NCBI GenBank assembly: GCA_945861155.1
Contig: CAMATN010000013.1
Location: forward strand, 1-57,726
Length of the DNA: 57,726 bases
Direction: 5' to 3'
Source of the DNA: Rhizobium sp. Q54
Lineage (GTDB): Bacteria; Pseudomonadota; Alphaproteobacteria; ATCC43930; CGMCC-115725
Position 1 is the stretch's first letter, and the number at the start of each line of letters is the position of its first letter. The notes under the pieces were generated by a model. The model did not search any database and had not been told where the DNA came from. It worked only from the letters and a program-made list of their open reading frames with translations. Below are positions 44,246 through 53,393 of this stretch, piece by piece. The position numbers were made by a program, and so were the translations under genes.

Positions 44246-45163
44246 ATGCGTTTCGGCGACTCTGATCTTCAGCAAGCCCTGACCGAATGGCGGGCGTCCG
44301 CGAATGCCACGGAGCGTTCCGCCGCCGACAACATCTGGTTTGAACAGCGAGTCAGCGGCGAGAGGCAGCAGGCTTTCGAGAATAGGGCGCTGGGAGCGCG
44401 AGGCGCGGATGACCTGCGCAAACGCCATGTGGACTATTGGAAGGAGTACGTCCAGGTTGACAACGACATAGCGCATACATTCGATGTCGCGCTCGTTCCC
44501 GCCGATCTCGGTTCGATTGATCAAACGCAACGAATTATTAGGATTGAAGACCTCAGCAGGCCGCTCGGGAAAATAGCCACGCCTATGTCGTTTAGCCGGC
44601 TGAAAAGGGCAGTCGCGGACAACGAGACCGCTTTGATTGACGCTTTCCTCAGAACTTGGGATCAGTCTAATGTTAGAGATTGGCGTCCATCTTTCGGTGC
44701 ATTCAAGGATGAAGTCATCGACGATCTTGCGAAACCGGATTGGCCGACGCGGCTACGCGACCGGCTGGGCCTTGCGCATTTTGATTGCGCAGCGGGACCG
44801 GTGCCAATCGCGTTGATGGAGTATTCTGTCGGCGAGGTGGTGGCGGCCGCGACAGCCTTCGGTGCCTCGTGCGCCGTTACGGCCCCGACGGTGTTCGACA
44901 GCGGACCGTGGCCGCATTTCTTTCCGGCCCCCCGGAAGTTGACGTGCGGCAGGGCCATGCCGCTGTTCGAGGTGCAGGATGATAAGGAATTGCTCGCGGA
45001 GCTCCTTCATTTTCGGCTAACTTACAAGCGTGAGCACATCGCACGCCTGGACGAGATCACCGTGCCGCCTCAGCCCTTTGAGCTGAAATCGTTGCGCAAT
45101 CATCATCTTGTCGCCGTGCAATTGGCGTCTGATTGCTACGACTTCGGAGAAGAAATCCCTTAG
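44246..45163 (+). CDS. Conserved-looking protein of unknown function, partner of a TPR protein
   Basis: A 305-residue soluble protein that I cannot assign. No signal peptide, membrane helix or nucleotide-binding loop is seen. The C-terminal block (about 235-305) looks structured: CGRAMPLFEVQDDKELLAELL, then HFRLTYKREHI and ELKSLRNHHLVAVQLASD. The N-terminal third is charged and helical. ATG 44246 gives a frame ending at TAG 45163, directly before the ATG of the next gene, so the pair is translated together. Base composition looks more AT-rich than the flanking metabolic genes, which hints at transfer. Confidence 0.65.
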   Translation: MRFGDSDLQQALTEWRASANATERSAADNIWFEQRVSGERQQAFENRALGARGADDLRKRHVDYWKEYVQVDNDIAHTFDVALVPADLGSIDQTQRIIRIEDLSRPLGKIATPMSFSRLKRAVADNETALIDAFLRTWDQSNVRDWRPSFGAFKDEVIDDLAKPDWPTRLRDRLGLAHFDCAAGPVPIALMEYSVGEVVAAATAFGASCAVTAPTVFDSGPWPHFFPAPRKLTCGRAMPLFEVQDDKELLAELLHFRLTYKREHIARLDEITVPPQPFELKSLRNHHLVAVQLASDCYDFGEEIP

Positions 45164-47338
45164 ATGGCCCTGACGGCTACCCACTCGCCCGGCCGCCGCC
45201 ATCCCTGGCTGGCCGAGTTCGAGAAGGCTCCTGTCGACGCCTTCGGCGATCTGCTGTCCGGCTATGCGAAGATATTTCCGTACGACCGCGCGGATGCGCC
45301 CGATGCCGCTCGGATGTTGTTTGGACCGCTCCCCGCCGATGATCCGTTGCTCGTCGCGCTCGATCACGCGGTGATGTCGTGGCTGGAGCAGCGCAGGAAG
45401 GGTCCGCTCCCGAGGGAACGCCCCAAACTTCAACGAGCCATACGGGAGATTTGCGAGGCGTTCGAGATTATCGCGCTTTTAGGTCTCCCGGATGCCGCAA
45501 CCGACCTGCGCCGCCGGTTCGTTGTTTGGAACGAGTGGGTGGCTCGGCTCGTGCTGTCGCCCGCGCGCGACGCCCGCGCCGAGTATTGGCGCTCGATCGC
45601 ACTGACTCAGCCCTTGGTAGCCGAGGCTTCCGCCGGCACCGAGGCGCACGGTCTCGAGCCCCTTTGGTACCGTCTCTGTCGGGCGGCCGGTGGATTCCTG
45701 CCAAAGCGCTATCTCGACATCGGCATCCTGGGCCTCCGGCGTCTTCCCGGAACCGAAAGCGGGCCCGAGGTGCCATGGCTCGCCGGTTTGGCCCAGTGGG
45801 CGCTTGCGCAGGACCCGTCAGAGGCCGAATTCAAAGCCGAGTGGCTTGCGCTCAAGTCGCTTTATCCTCGCAGTCCCCACCATTGGCGCGAGGTGATTGC
45901 CGCATTGCTATCGACATCGGCCTTCGCCGCAGTCGATGCTCCCGGTTGGTGGAAGTCCGATAGCGAGCTTCGATGGGGGGGCGCCTCCCGTCGTGCCATT
46001 TTGTTGCGATCACCCTCGCCCGAGGAAGCACGAAGCCTCATCGCGCGGTTCGGCGAGCCATTTATCGATATAGGGCCGAGGATTGATGCTCTTTTCGAAC
46101 CGCATCGTCGTTTCGTGAGCCAAACCGGCGACGCCCGATATTTCGTGAGAGCCGCCCATATTATAGGCCAAGCGTTGGTCGATCGGGGCGGTGACGATCG
46201 GCACGCTCGCGCTCGCAAAGCGCAATTCCTGGCGCGGGAGGGGATCGCTTGGGCGCCTCGCGACCCTTTTCTGTGGTCGCTCTGGCGAGACGCGCTCACG
46301 GCAGATGGTCAGCTGGAAGCCGCCGAATTGGTTGGTTGGGAATTCGTGCACCGGCTTCGCAACAACGTTCAAGGCTACGATCAGCTTGCGGGTCTGCTCG
46401 CCCGGCAGCCGAATCGGCGCGGCGATGCTGAAACGCTGTTCAGGCACGCGATCACTCGGTTCCCCCAAAGCGTTTACCCACGAACGCGATTGGCCGAGCT
46501 TCTGATCGCCGAGGATCACATCCCTGAAGCCATCGCCGTCGTCGACGCTATATTCAGCGCGGGACTTGAAGACGCCGTTTCCTACGCGCTGCGTGCGCGT
46601 TTCTACTCCCAAGAAGGCAAGGATGAACTCGCAAGAGATGCGGTTCGGAGAGGCCTCGAACTGGATTCCCATAGCGGTGCTTTGTTGCAGTTGCAGCACC
46701 ATCTTGATCAGGGCTGGTCCCTGACTCTGAGGAGCATTGCATTCGCAGAGCCGCTTCCGTCGCCTTCCGGAGCGCAAGCCTTTCAACCCGATCCGGCGCT
46801 GGAAGCGGTTCTGCGATCGGGCAATGTGCGACGGCTTCGGTTCCGGCTGGAAAGCGAAACCGGTGCGGCATCGGAAGCCGAGGCGTTGGCGGAGTTGCGC
46901 CAGATTCTGAAAGACGATCCGGCCTTCGCCTATGCCGAGATCCTGGCCGCTCGCCATGGCGCCTGGGAAGCGGAGAGTAGCACCCTGCCGAGTTTCGCGT
47001 CGGTGTTTGAAGAGGCGCTTCGGGCCGAGGACCGAGCGAGGCTGGAGCAACTCGCCCAGCTCCAGCCGAGGCTGGCGGCGCTGATCCTGGTAGCGCGCGC
47101 CGTTCTCGGTGACGCGGATGCTGCTTTGGAAGTCGAGGCATGGCTCCGCGCCGAACCGGTCACCGCAGAAGCGCCAGCCGTCAGCACGCTTCGCGCAGGG
47201 CTGCGCCCCATCCTTCAGGTCATCGAGTGCGGGCTCTCGCCTCGCGAAGCTTTCGTCTCGCATCGCGAAACGGTCGTGACAACGCTGCATGATGCGACCG
47301 AGGCAAGCCTGGACGACGACACACTGCTCGCCGCGTAG
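45164..47338 (+). CDS. Large helical protein with TPR-like region, unknown function
   Basis: A 724-residue protein starting immediately after the stop of the 305-residue gene. No transmembrane or signal segment. Residues about 345-520 read as tetratricopeptide-like helical pairs (AREGIAWAPRDPFLWSLWRDAL, AETLFRHAITRFPQSVYPRTRLAELL, ARDAVRRGLELD). The N-terminal 330 residues and the C-terminal 200 are also mostly helical with no known motif. TPRs point to a scaffold or partner-binding role with the upstream protein. It lies between an acyl-CoA dehydrogenase and the second Rieske pair but shows no metabolic signature. Confidence 0.65.
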   Translation: MALTATHSPGRRHPWLAEFEKAPVDAFGDLLSGYAKIFPYDRADAPDAARMLFGPLPADDPLLVALDHAVMSWLEQRRKGPLPRERPKLQRAIREICEAFEIIALLGLPDAATDLRRRFVVWNEWVARLVLSPARDARAEYWRSIALTQPLVAEASAGTEAHGLEPLWYRLCRAAGGFLPKRYLDIGILGLRRLPGTESGPEVPWLAGLAQWALAQDPSEAEFKAEWLALKSLYPRSPHHWREVIAALLSTSAFAAVDAPGWWKSDSELRWGGASRRAILLRSPSPEEARSLIARFGEPFIDIGPRIDALFEPHRRFVSQTGDARYFVRAAHIIGQALVDRGGDDRHARARKAQFLAREGIAWAPRDPFLWSLWRDALTADGQLEAAELVGWEFVHRLRNNVQGYDQLAGLLARQPNRRGDAETLFRHAITRFPQSVYPRTRLAELLIAEDHIPEAIAVVDAIFSAGLEDAVSYALRARFYSQEGKDELARDAVRRGLELDSHSGALLQLQHHLDQGWSLTLRSIAFAEPLPSPSGAQAFQPDPALEAVLRSGNVRRLRFRLESETGAASEAEALAELRQILKDDPAFAYAEILAARHGAWEAESSTLPSFASVFEEALRAEDRARLEQLAQLQPRLAALILVARAVLGDADAALEVEAWLRAEPVTAEAPAVSTLRAGLRPILQVIECGLSPREAFVSHRETVVTTLHDATEASLDDDTLLAA

Positions 47339-47454
47339 CGACTCGCTTCGCCGCGCGATTGCGGGCCGCTATCGCCTCGACTACCGGATGGACGCGCCCC
47401 GGGCGCGAAGCGCATATTCCGCTGATCTGATCGCCCAGCGAGGAGGGCCGAGGC

Positions 47455-48699
47455 ATGTCCGTGCAAGATTTCGAGATTGAGCGTCCGGTCAATTGGCCGT
47501 CGAACGGGATCAGCGAGGTGCCGTTCCGGCTCTATACCGACCCCGACCAGTACCGGGTCGAGCAGGAGCGGATCTTCAAGGGGCCGACGTGGAATTACCT
47601 GTGCCTGGCGGCGGAGGTTCCGGAGCCGGGCGACTGGGTCGCGACGACGCTCGGCGAGGTCGCGGTCATCGTGGCGCGGGGGCCCGACGGCGCGGTCAAC
47701 GCCTTCGTCAACCGCTGCGCCCACCGCGGCAACCTCCTGTGCCTGACCCGGAAGGGTCACGCGAAGGAGATCACCTGCATCTATCACGGTTGGAGCTACG
47801 ATCTCGAAGGCAAGCTGACCGGGGTCGCCTTCGAGAAGGGCGTCAAGCGCCAGGGCGGCATGCCTCCCGAATTCCACAAGGACGACCACCATCTGCAACG
47901 GCTGCTTGTGGCCGAGGAATCCGGGCTGGTGTTCGGCTCGCTCGACGAGGACGTACCCGACCTCGCGACCTATCTCGGCCCTGTCGTGATCGGCGGCCTG
48001 CGCCGCGTGCTCAACCGGCCCTATCACGTGATCGGCCGCAGCACCCAGATATTGCCGAACAACTGGAAGCTCTATTTCGAGAACGTCAAGGACACCTATC
48101 ACGCCAGCATCCTGCATTCCTTTCTGACGACCTTCCGCATCAACCGGCTGAGCATGCCCGGCAGCATCAATATCGATGAGAGCGGCGGCAACCATTTCAG
48201 CCAAGCCAAGCTCGACTACGCCGCCGAGGATGCCGACTACAAGGCGGCGGCGCTACGCGCCGACACCGATATGCGGCTGGAGGACAATTCGGTCATCGAA
48301 TCGGTCGACGAATACGGCGACCAGGTCTCGGTGCAGATCCTGACCGTGTTCCCGAACATGGTGTTGCAGCAGGTGCGCAACACGATCGCGGTGCGGGTGA
48401 TCCGGCCGCGCGGGGTCGAGCGTACCGAACTCGACTGGGTCCATCTCGGCTTTGCCGATGACGATTCGGCGATGGTCGAGCGCAGGCTGCGCCAGGGCAA
48501 TCTGATCGGCGCCGCCGGCTACATCTCGATGGAAGACGGCTGCGTCGGCGGCTTTGTCCAGCGCGCGCTGCAATACAACGACGAAGGCAGCGGCGTCGTG
48601 ATGATGGGCGGGCATGACGCCGAGTCGCAGAATTTCCGCGCCAGCGAGGCGGCGATCCGCGGATTCTGGAAGAAATACCGCGCGCTGACCGGCACCTGA
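47455..48699 (+). CDS. Aromatic ring-hydroxylating dioxygenase, alpha subunit (second copy)
   Basis: A 414-residue Rieske oxygenase large subunit, paralogous to 39522-40781. Rieske ligands are C88, H90 (CAHRG) and C108, H111 (CIYHGW). Iron ligands are H216 and H221 in DTYHASILHSF, with D213 before them. GAGGAGGGCCGAGGC lies upstream of ATG 47455. The motifs are the same but the body is clearly divergent, so the two oxygenases probably accept different substrates. Confidence 0.9.
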   Translation: MSVQDFEIERPVNWPSNGISEVPFRLYTDPDQYRVEQERIFKGPTWNYLCLAAEVPEPGDWVATTLGEVAVIVARGPDGAVNAFVNRCAHRGNLLCLTRKGHAKEITCIYHGWSYDLEGKLTGVAFEKGVKRQGGMPPEFHKDDHHLQRLLVAEESGLVFGSLDEDVPDLATYLGPVVIGGLRRVLNRPYHVIGRSTQILPNNWKLYFENVKDTYHASILHSFLTTFRINRLSMPGSINIDESGGNHFSQAKLDYAAEDADYKAAALRADTDMRLEDNSVIESVDEYGDQVSVQILTVFPNMVLQQVRNTIAVRVIRPRGVERTELDWVHLGFADDDSAMVERRLRQGNLIGAAGYISMEDGCVGGFVQRALQYNDEGSGVVMMGGHDAESQNFRASEAAIRGFWKKYRALTGT

Positions 48700-48731
48700 C
48701 CGACTTCGTGATCGCGCTGGGGCGGGGAGAG

Positions 48732-49205
48732 ATGGACGACGCAACGCTGCGGCATGGGATCGGCGAGCTGATCGCCGCCTATGCCGATTGCATCGACGAC
48801 GACCGGCTGGAGGAATGGCCGGATTTTTTCGTCGATGACTGCCATTACCTGATCACCGATCGCGAGAGCCATCGGGCGGGGTTGCGTCACGGCATCATCT
48901 ATTGCGCCTCGCGCGGCATGCTGGTCGATCGGGTAACGACGCTGCGCCGGGTGCTGATGTTCGAGGCGCACCGCTATCGCCACATCGTCGGCCCGACCCG
49001 CATCGAACGGGTCGCGGGCGATGTCGTCGAGGCGCGCTCGAACTTTCTCGCGGTGCGCATCATGCATGACGGCGCCAGCGATCTGTTCGCCACCGGCCGC
49101 TACCTCGACCGCATCGATGTCAGCCGCACCCCCTACCGCTTCAAGGAGCGACTCGTCGTGCTCGACAGCCAGAAGATCGATACCCTGCTGGTGATCCCGC
49201 TGTGA
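48732..49205 (+). CDS. Aromatic ring-hydroxylating dioxygenase, beta subunit (second copy)
   Basis: A 157-residue beta subunit (IGELIAAYADCIDDDRLEEWPDFFVDDCHYLI; VTTLRRVLMFEAHRYRHIVG; C-terminal LVVLDSQKIDTLLVIPL). ATG 48732 has GGGGAGAG directly upstream; a GTG at 48708 is less likely. It starts 32 bp after the alpha stop. Its TGA overlaps the GTG of the threonine aldolase gene by 4 nt, so alpha, beta and aldolase form one operon. Confidence 0.87.
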   Translation: MDDATLRHGIGELIAAYADCIDDDRLEEWPDFFVDDCHYLITDRESHRAGLRHGIIYCASRGMLVDRVTTLRRVLMFEAHRYRHIVGPTRIERVAGDVVEARSNFLAVRIMHDGASDLFATGRYLDRIDVSRTPYRFKERLVVLDSQKIDTLLVIPL

Positions 49206-50251
49206 TCGATTACCGCAGCGACAATACCGGGCGCGCCGCGCCGGAGATCCTCGATGCGCTGGTGCGCGCCAATACCGGCACCGCGCTCGGCTATGGCGGC
49301 GACGAGTGGACGGCGCGGCTGCAACAGCGTTTTTCCGAGCTGTTCGAGGCGCCGGTGCGGGTCTTTCCGGTGGCGACCGGCACCGCCGCCAACGCGTTGT
49401 CGCTGGCCGCGATCAGCCCGTCCTGGGGCCTCGTCTATTGCAGCGAGTCGGCGCACATCAACACCTCGGAAGCCAATGCCGCCGGGTTTTTCGGCGGCGG
49501 GCTGAAGCTGGTGCCGGTGGCTGGCAATCACGGCCGGATTAGCGCCGAGGCGCTGCGCGAGACGCTGGCCGCGATCCCGCCGGGCCAGCTCCATCGCGGC
49601 CAGCCGGCGGCGGTCAACCTGACCCAGGCCAGCGATCTCGGCGCGGTCTACCGGGTCGACGAGATCGCCGCGATCGCCGCGATTGCCAAGGCGCGCGGCC
49701 TCCGGGTCCAGATGGATGGGGCGCGCTTCGCCAACGCGCTGGCGCGCCTCCAGTGCAGCCCGGCCGAGATGAGCTGGCGCGCCGGGGTCGACATCCTGTC
49801 GTTCGGCGCGACCAAGAACGGCGGCGCGCTGTGCGATGCGATAATCGTGTTCGCGCCGGAACTGGCCGACGGGCTGGCGGTGCAATTGCGCCGGGCTGGC
49901 CAGGTCTGGTCGAAGATGCGCTTCGCCTCGGCCCAGCTGATGGCCTATGTCGAAAACGGGCTGTGGCTTAGGCTCGCGCAGGCGTCGAACGCGGCGGCGG
50001 CACGGATCGCGGCGGGGATCGAGGGCCTGCCGGGATTGCGCCTGATCGCGCCGGTCGAGGCCAACGAGCTTTTTGTCGAAGCCACGAGCGACGTCCTGGA
50101 CGCGCTCGAACGTGACGGCGTCCAGTTCTACCGCCGCAGCAAAACCCTCGGCCGCTTCGTTTGCCGCTTCGACATAAGCGACGCCGAGACCGACGCCCTC
50201 GTCACCGCCCTCAAGCGCCATTGCGCCGCCCCGGCTCGCGCCGCCGAATAG
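49202..50251 (+). CDS. ltaE: Threonine aldolase-like / beta-eliminating PLP lyase
   Basis: A 349-residue fold-type I PLP enzyme like low-specificity L-threonine aldolase. The Schiff-base lysine is K205 in SFGATKNGG. The Asp pairing with the pyridine nitrogen is D172 (MDGARF), and the ring-stacking His is H85 (SAHINTSE). Start GTG 49202, coupled to the dioxygenase beta gene by GTGA. Being in a dioxygenase operon suggests it may handle a hydroxy-amino acid formed there, but this is inference. Confidence 0.87.
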   Translation: MIDYRSDNTGRAAPEILDALVRANTGTALGYGGDEWTARLQQRFSELFEAPVRVFPVATGTAANALSLAAISPSWGLVYCSESAHINTSEANAAGFFGGGLKLVPVAGNHGRISAEALRETLAAIPPGQLHRGQPAAVNLTQASDLGAVYRVDEIAAIAAIAKARGLRVQMDGARFANALARLQCSPAEMSWRAGVDILSFGATKNGGALCDAIIVFAPELADGLAVQLRRAGQVWSKMRFASAQLMAYVENGLWLRLAQASNAAAARIAAGIEGLPGLRLIAPVEANELFVEATSDVLDALERDGVQFYRRSKTLGRFVCRFDISDAETDALVTALKRHCAAPARAAE

Positions 50252-50398
50252 GTCGGTGGAGAGCGTCGCCGAGCGCCTCGTCGCGGCGTTGACGCGCATG
50301 GGCACCATCGCGGCGCCAGGGCGTTGAAATGGGCGTGAAATGACAGCGCCGGCTAAAGCTCCGCCGGAGACCAAGCCGGACGGCAGGAAGGTGGCGAG

Positions 50399-53245
50399 AT
50401 GACCAATCCGCTGAGGAATCTTCAGGAATACGGCCAATCGGTGTGGCTCGACTTTGTCAGCCGCGAATTGTTGCGCAGCGGCGAACTGAGCCGCCTGATC
50501 GCGGATGACGGGATCCGGGGGGTCACATCGAACCCGTCGATCTTCGAAAAGGCGATCGGGCACGGCGATGATTACGACGAATTGATCGCCGCCGCGCAAA
50601 AAGCCGGCGACCTCGATCCCGGCGCGCTGTTCGAGGGTCTCGCGATCCGCGACATCCAGGACGGCGCCGACGCCCTCGACGTCGTCTATGAGCAGACCCA
50701 GGGCCGCGACGGCTATATCTCGATCGAAGTCTCGCCCTATCTGGCGATGCAGACCCACGAGACGATCGAGGAAGCGCGGCGGCTGTGGCGCAATATCGGC
50801 CGCCGCAATTTGATGGTGAAGGTCCCGGCGACGCGGCCCGGTCTGCCGACGATCCGCACGCTGATCGGCGAGGGCATCAACGTCAACATCACCCTGTTGT
50901 TTTCGCAGAAAATCTATGCCGAGGTCGCCGACGCCTACATCTCCGGCCTCGAAGACCTCGTCGCCAAGGGCGGCGACCCGCACAAGGTGGCGAGCGTCGC
51001 GAGCTTTTTCGTCAGCCGCATCGATACGCTGGTCGACGAGGCGCTCGATAGGCAAATCGCCGCCGCCAACGACCCGGCCGCGAAGCAGCGCCTCGCCGCG
51101 CTCAAGGGCAAGGTGGCGATCGCCAACGCCAAGCTCGCCTACCGGCTGTACCAGCGGGTCTTCAACGACGAGCGCTGGCAGCGCCTGGCACAACACGGCG
51201 CCCAAAGCCAGCGCTTGCTGTGGGCCAGCACCGGCACCAAGAACAAGGATTATAGCGACGTCCTCTATGTCGAGGAGCTGATCGGGGCGGACACGGTCAA
51301 CACGATGCCGCCGGCGACGATGGATGCGTTCCGCGACCATGGGCGCCCGCGCGCCAGCCTCGACGAGGATGTCGCCGCGGCCGAGGCGGTCATGGCGGCG
51401 CTGCCCGGCGCCGGCATCGCGATCGACGACATCACCGACCGCCTGGTCGATGACGGGGTGCGCCTCTTTGCCGACGCGGCCGACCAGCTTTACGCCGCCG
51501 TCCAGAAAAAGCGCCGCGCCGTGCTCGGCGGCAGGCTCAACGCGATGAGCTATAAGCTGCCCAAGGAGCTCGATGACGGCGTCAAGGCGGCGCTCGAAGA
51601 CTGGCGCAAGGAGGGCAAGGTCCGCCGGCTATGGGCCGGCGACGCCACGCTGTGGACCGGCACCGACGAGGCGCGATGGCTCGGCTGGCTCGGCGTCGTC
51701 GACGCCCAGCTCAAGGCGATCGGGCATCTCGATTCGTTCGCCGCCGAGGTAAAGCGGGCCGGGTTCACCGATATGCTGCTGTTGGGCATGGGCGGGTCGA
51801 GCCTCGGCGCCGAGGTGCTGGCGCAAAGCTTTGGCAACAAACCGGGCTTCCCGCTTCTTCAGATCGTCGATTCGACCGACCCGGCGCAGATCAGGCGCAT
51901 CGAAAACTCGATCGATCTGAAACGCACCCTGTTCATCGTGTCGAGCAAATCGGGCAGCACGCTCGAACCCCACGTCCTCAAGCAATATTTCTACGACCGC
52001 GCCAAGGCGGTGCTCGGCGACGCGGCGGCGGCGCATTTTGTCGCGATCACCGATCCCGGGTCGCCGGTCGAGAAAATGGCGCACGCGCAAGGCTTCCGCC
52101 ACGTCTTCCACGGCGTGCCGACGATCGGCGGGCGCTATTCGGTGCTGTCGGATTTCGGCATGGCGCCGGCCGCCGCGCTCGGCATCGACGTCAGCGCCTT
52201 CCTCGAACGCGCCGCCGAGATGGTCCGCTCCTGCGCGGCGAGCGCGCCGCCGGTCGAGAACCCCGGCGTGATCCTCGGCGCGATCCTCGGCGTCGCGGCG
52301 CAACAGGGCCGCGACAAGCTGACGATCGTCGCGTCCTCCGGCATCGCCGCGCTCGGCGCCTGGCTCGAACAACTTCTCGCCGAATCGACCGGGAAGCTCG
52401 GCCGCGGCATCGTGCCGGTCGACGCCGAACCCTTGGGGTCGCCGGCGGTCTATGGCAGGGACCGGCTGTTCGCCTATCTGCGCCTCGCCTCCGACCAGGA
52501 TAGCGAGAACGAGAGCGCCGTCGCGGCGCTCGAAGCGGCCGGGCAGCCGGTGGTGCGGATCACGATCCCCGAGACGGGCCAGCTCGGCCAGGAATTCTTC
52601 CGCTGGCAGATGGCGACCGCGGTGGCCGGCGCGATAATCGGCATCAACCCGTTCGACCAGCCCGATGTCGAGGCGCAGAAGGCCAAGACGCGCGAGCTGA
52701 CCGCCGCTTACGAGACATCGGGCAAGTTGCCGGCCGAGGCGCCTCTCTTTGTCGAGGACGGGATCGCGCTGTTCGCCGACCCCGCCACCGCGGCCGCGCT
52801 CAAAACCGGGGCGCCCAGTCTTGCCGGGGCATTGAAGGCCCATCTCGGCCGGGTCGGCGCCGGCGACTACGTGGCGCTCCTCGCCTATATCGACCGCAAC
52901 CCGGCGAACACCGACGCGTTGCAGCGCCTGCGCCGGATGATCCGCGATCGACTCACGGTCGCGACCTGCCTGGGCTTCGGGCCGCGTTTCCTGCATTCGA
53001 CCGGGCAGGCCTATAAAGGCGGCCCCAACAGCGGCGTCTTCGTGCAGATCACATCGCAGGATGCCGAGGATCTCCCGGTCCCCGGCCAGGCCTACAGCTT
53101 CGGCGTGGTCAAGGCGGCGCAGGCCCGCGGCGATTTCGACGTGCTGGCCGAACGCGGCCGGCGGCTGCTGCGCGTACACCTGTCGGGCGATCTCGACGCC
53201 GGGTTGAAAGCGCTCGGCCGCGCCATCGAACAGGCGCTGAAATGA
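50399..53245 (+). CDS. tal-pgi: Bifunctional transaldolase / glucose-6-phosphate isomerase
   Basis: A 948-residue fusion. The N-terminal transaldolase barrel (about 1-370) carries the Schiff-base lysine K141 in NLMVKVPATRPGLPTI and the typical GVTSNPSIFEKAI start. The phosphoglucose isomerase domain (about 380-948) has MGGSSLGAEVLAQ and VSSKSGSTLEP, the SIS-type sugar-phosphate loops. It links glycolysis to the non-oxidative pentose phosphate pathway. CAGGAAGGTGGCGAG precedes ATG 50399. It heads the operon with gnd and zwf. Confidence 0.93.
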   Translation: MTNPLRNLQEYGQSVWLDFVSRELLRSGELSRLIADDGIRGVTSNPSIFEKAIGHGDDYDELIAAAQKAGDLDPGALFEGLAIRDIQDGADALDVVYEQTQGRDGYISIEVSPYLAMQTHETIEEARRLWRNIGRRNLMVKVPATRPGLPTIRTLIGEGINVNITLLFSQKIYAEVADAYISGLEDLVAKGGDPHKVASVASFFVSRIDTLVDEALDRQIAAANDPAAKQRLAALKGKVAIANAKLAYRLYQRVFNDERWQRLAQHGAQSQRLLWASTGTKNKDYSDVLYVEELIGADTVNTMPPATMDAFRDHGRPRASLDEDVAAAEAVMAALPGAGIAIDDITDRLVDDGVRLFADAADQLYAAVQKKRRAVLGGRLNAMSYKLPKELDDGVKAALEDWRKEGKVRRLWAGDATLWTGTDEARWLGWLGVVDAQLKAIGHLDSFAAEVKRAGFTDMLLLGMGGSSLGAEVLAQSFGNKPGFPLLQIVDSTDPAQIRRIENSIDLKRTLFIVSSKSGSTLEPHVLKQYFYDRAKAVLGDAAAAHFVAITDPGSPVEKMAHAQGFRHVFHGVPTIGGRYSVLSDFGMAPAAALGIDVSAFLERAAEMVRSCAASAPPVENPGVILGAILGVAAQQGRDKLTIVASSGIAALGAWLEQLLAESTGKLGRGIVPVDAEPLGSPAVYGRDRLFAYLRLASDQDSENESAVAALEAAGQPVVRITIPETGQLGQEFFRWQMATAVAGAIIGINPFDQPDVEAQKAKTRELTAAYETSGKLPAEAPLFVEDGIALFADPATAAALKTGAPSLAGALKAHLGRVGAGDYVALLAYIDRNPANTDALQRLRRMIRDRLTVATCLGFGPRFLHSTGQAYKGGPNSGVFVQITSQDAEDLPVPGQAYSFGVVKAAQARGDFDVLAERGRRLLRVHLSGDLDAGLKALGRAIEQALK

Positions 53246-53256
53246 GGTTGCGCCGT

Positions 53257-53336
53257 CAAAACCCCCACCCTCCCACGCCTCCGGCGCGGGTCCCTCCCTC
53301 CCCCGCAAGCGGGGGAGGGTTGGGGTGGGGGCTTTT
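53257..53336. terminator. Strong hairpin with T tract after tal-pgi
   Basis: The inner stem CCCTCCCCCGC-AA-GCGGGGGAGGG (53296-53319) lies within outer arms CCCCCACCC (53262-53270) and GGGTGGGGG (53323-53331), followed by CTTTT. It can end transcription of tal-pgi or partially attenuate gnd and zwf. Confidence 0.6.
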
Positions 53337-53393
53337 GCTCGCCAAGCTTCCGCTTTCAGCTGCCGCCGGCGAAATTAACTCAGGAGATTTTTG

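Noticed and set aside
50399-53245. Assembly fusion of separate tal and pgi genes
   Set aside because: The bifunctional transaldolase/phosphoglucose isomerase is a known natural fusion, and the frame is continuous with both active sites intact.
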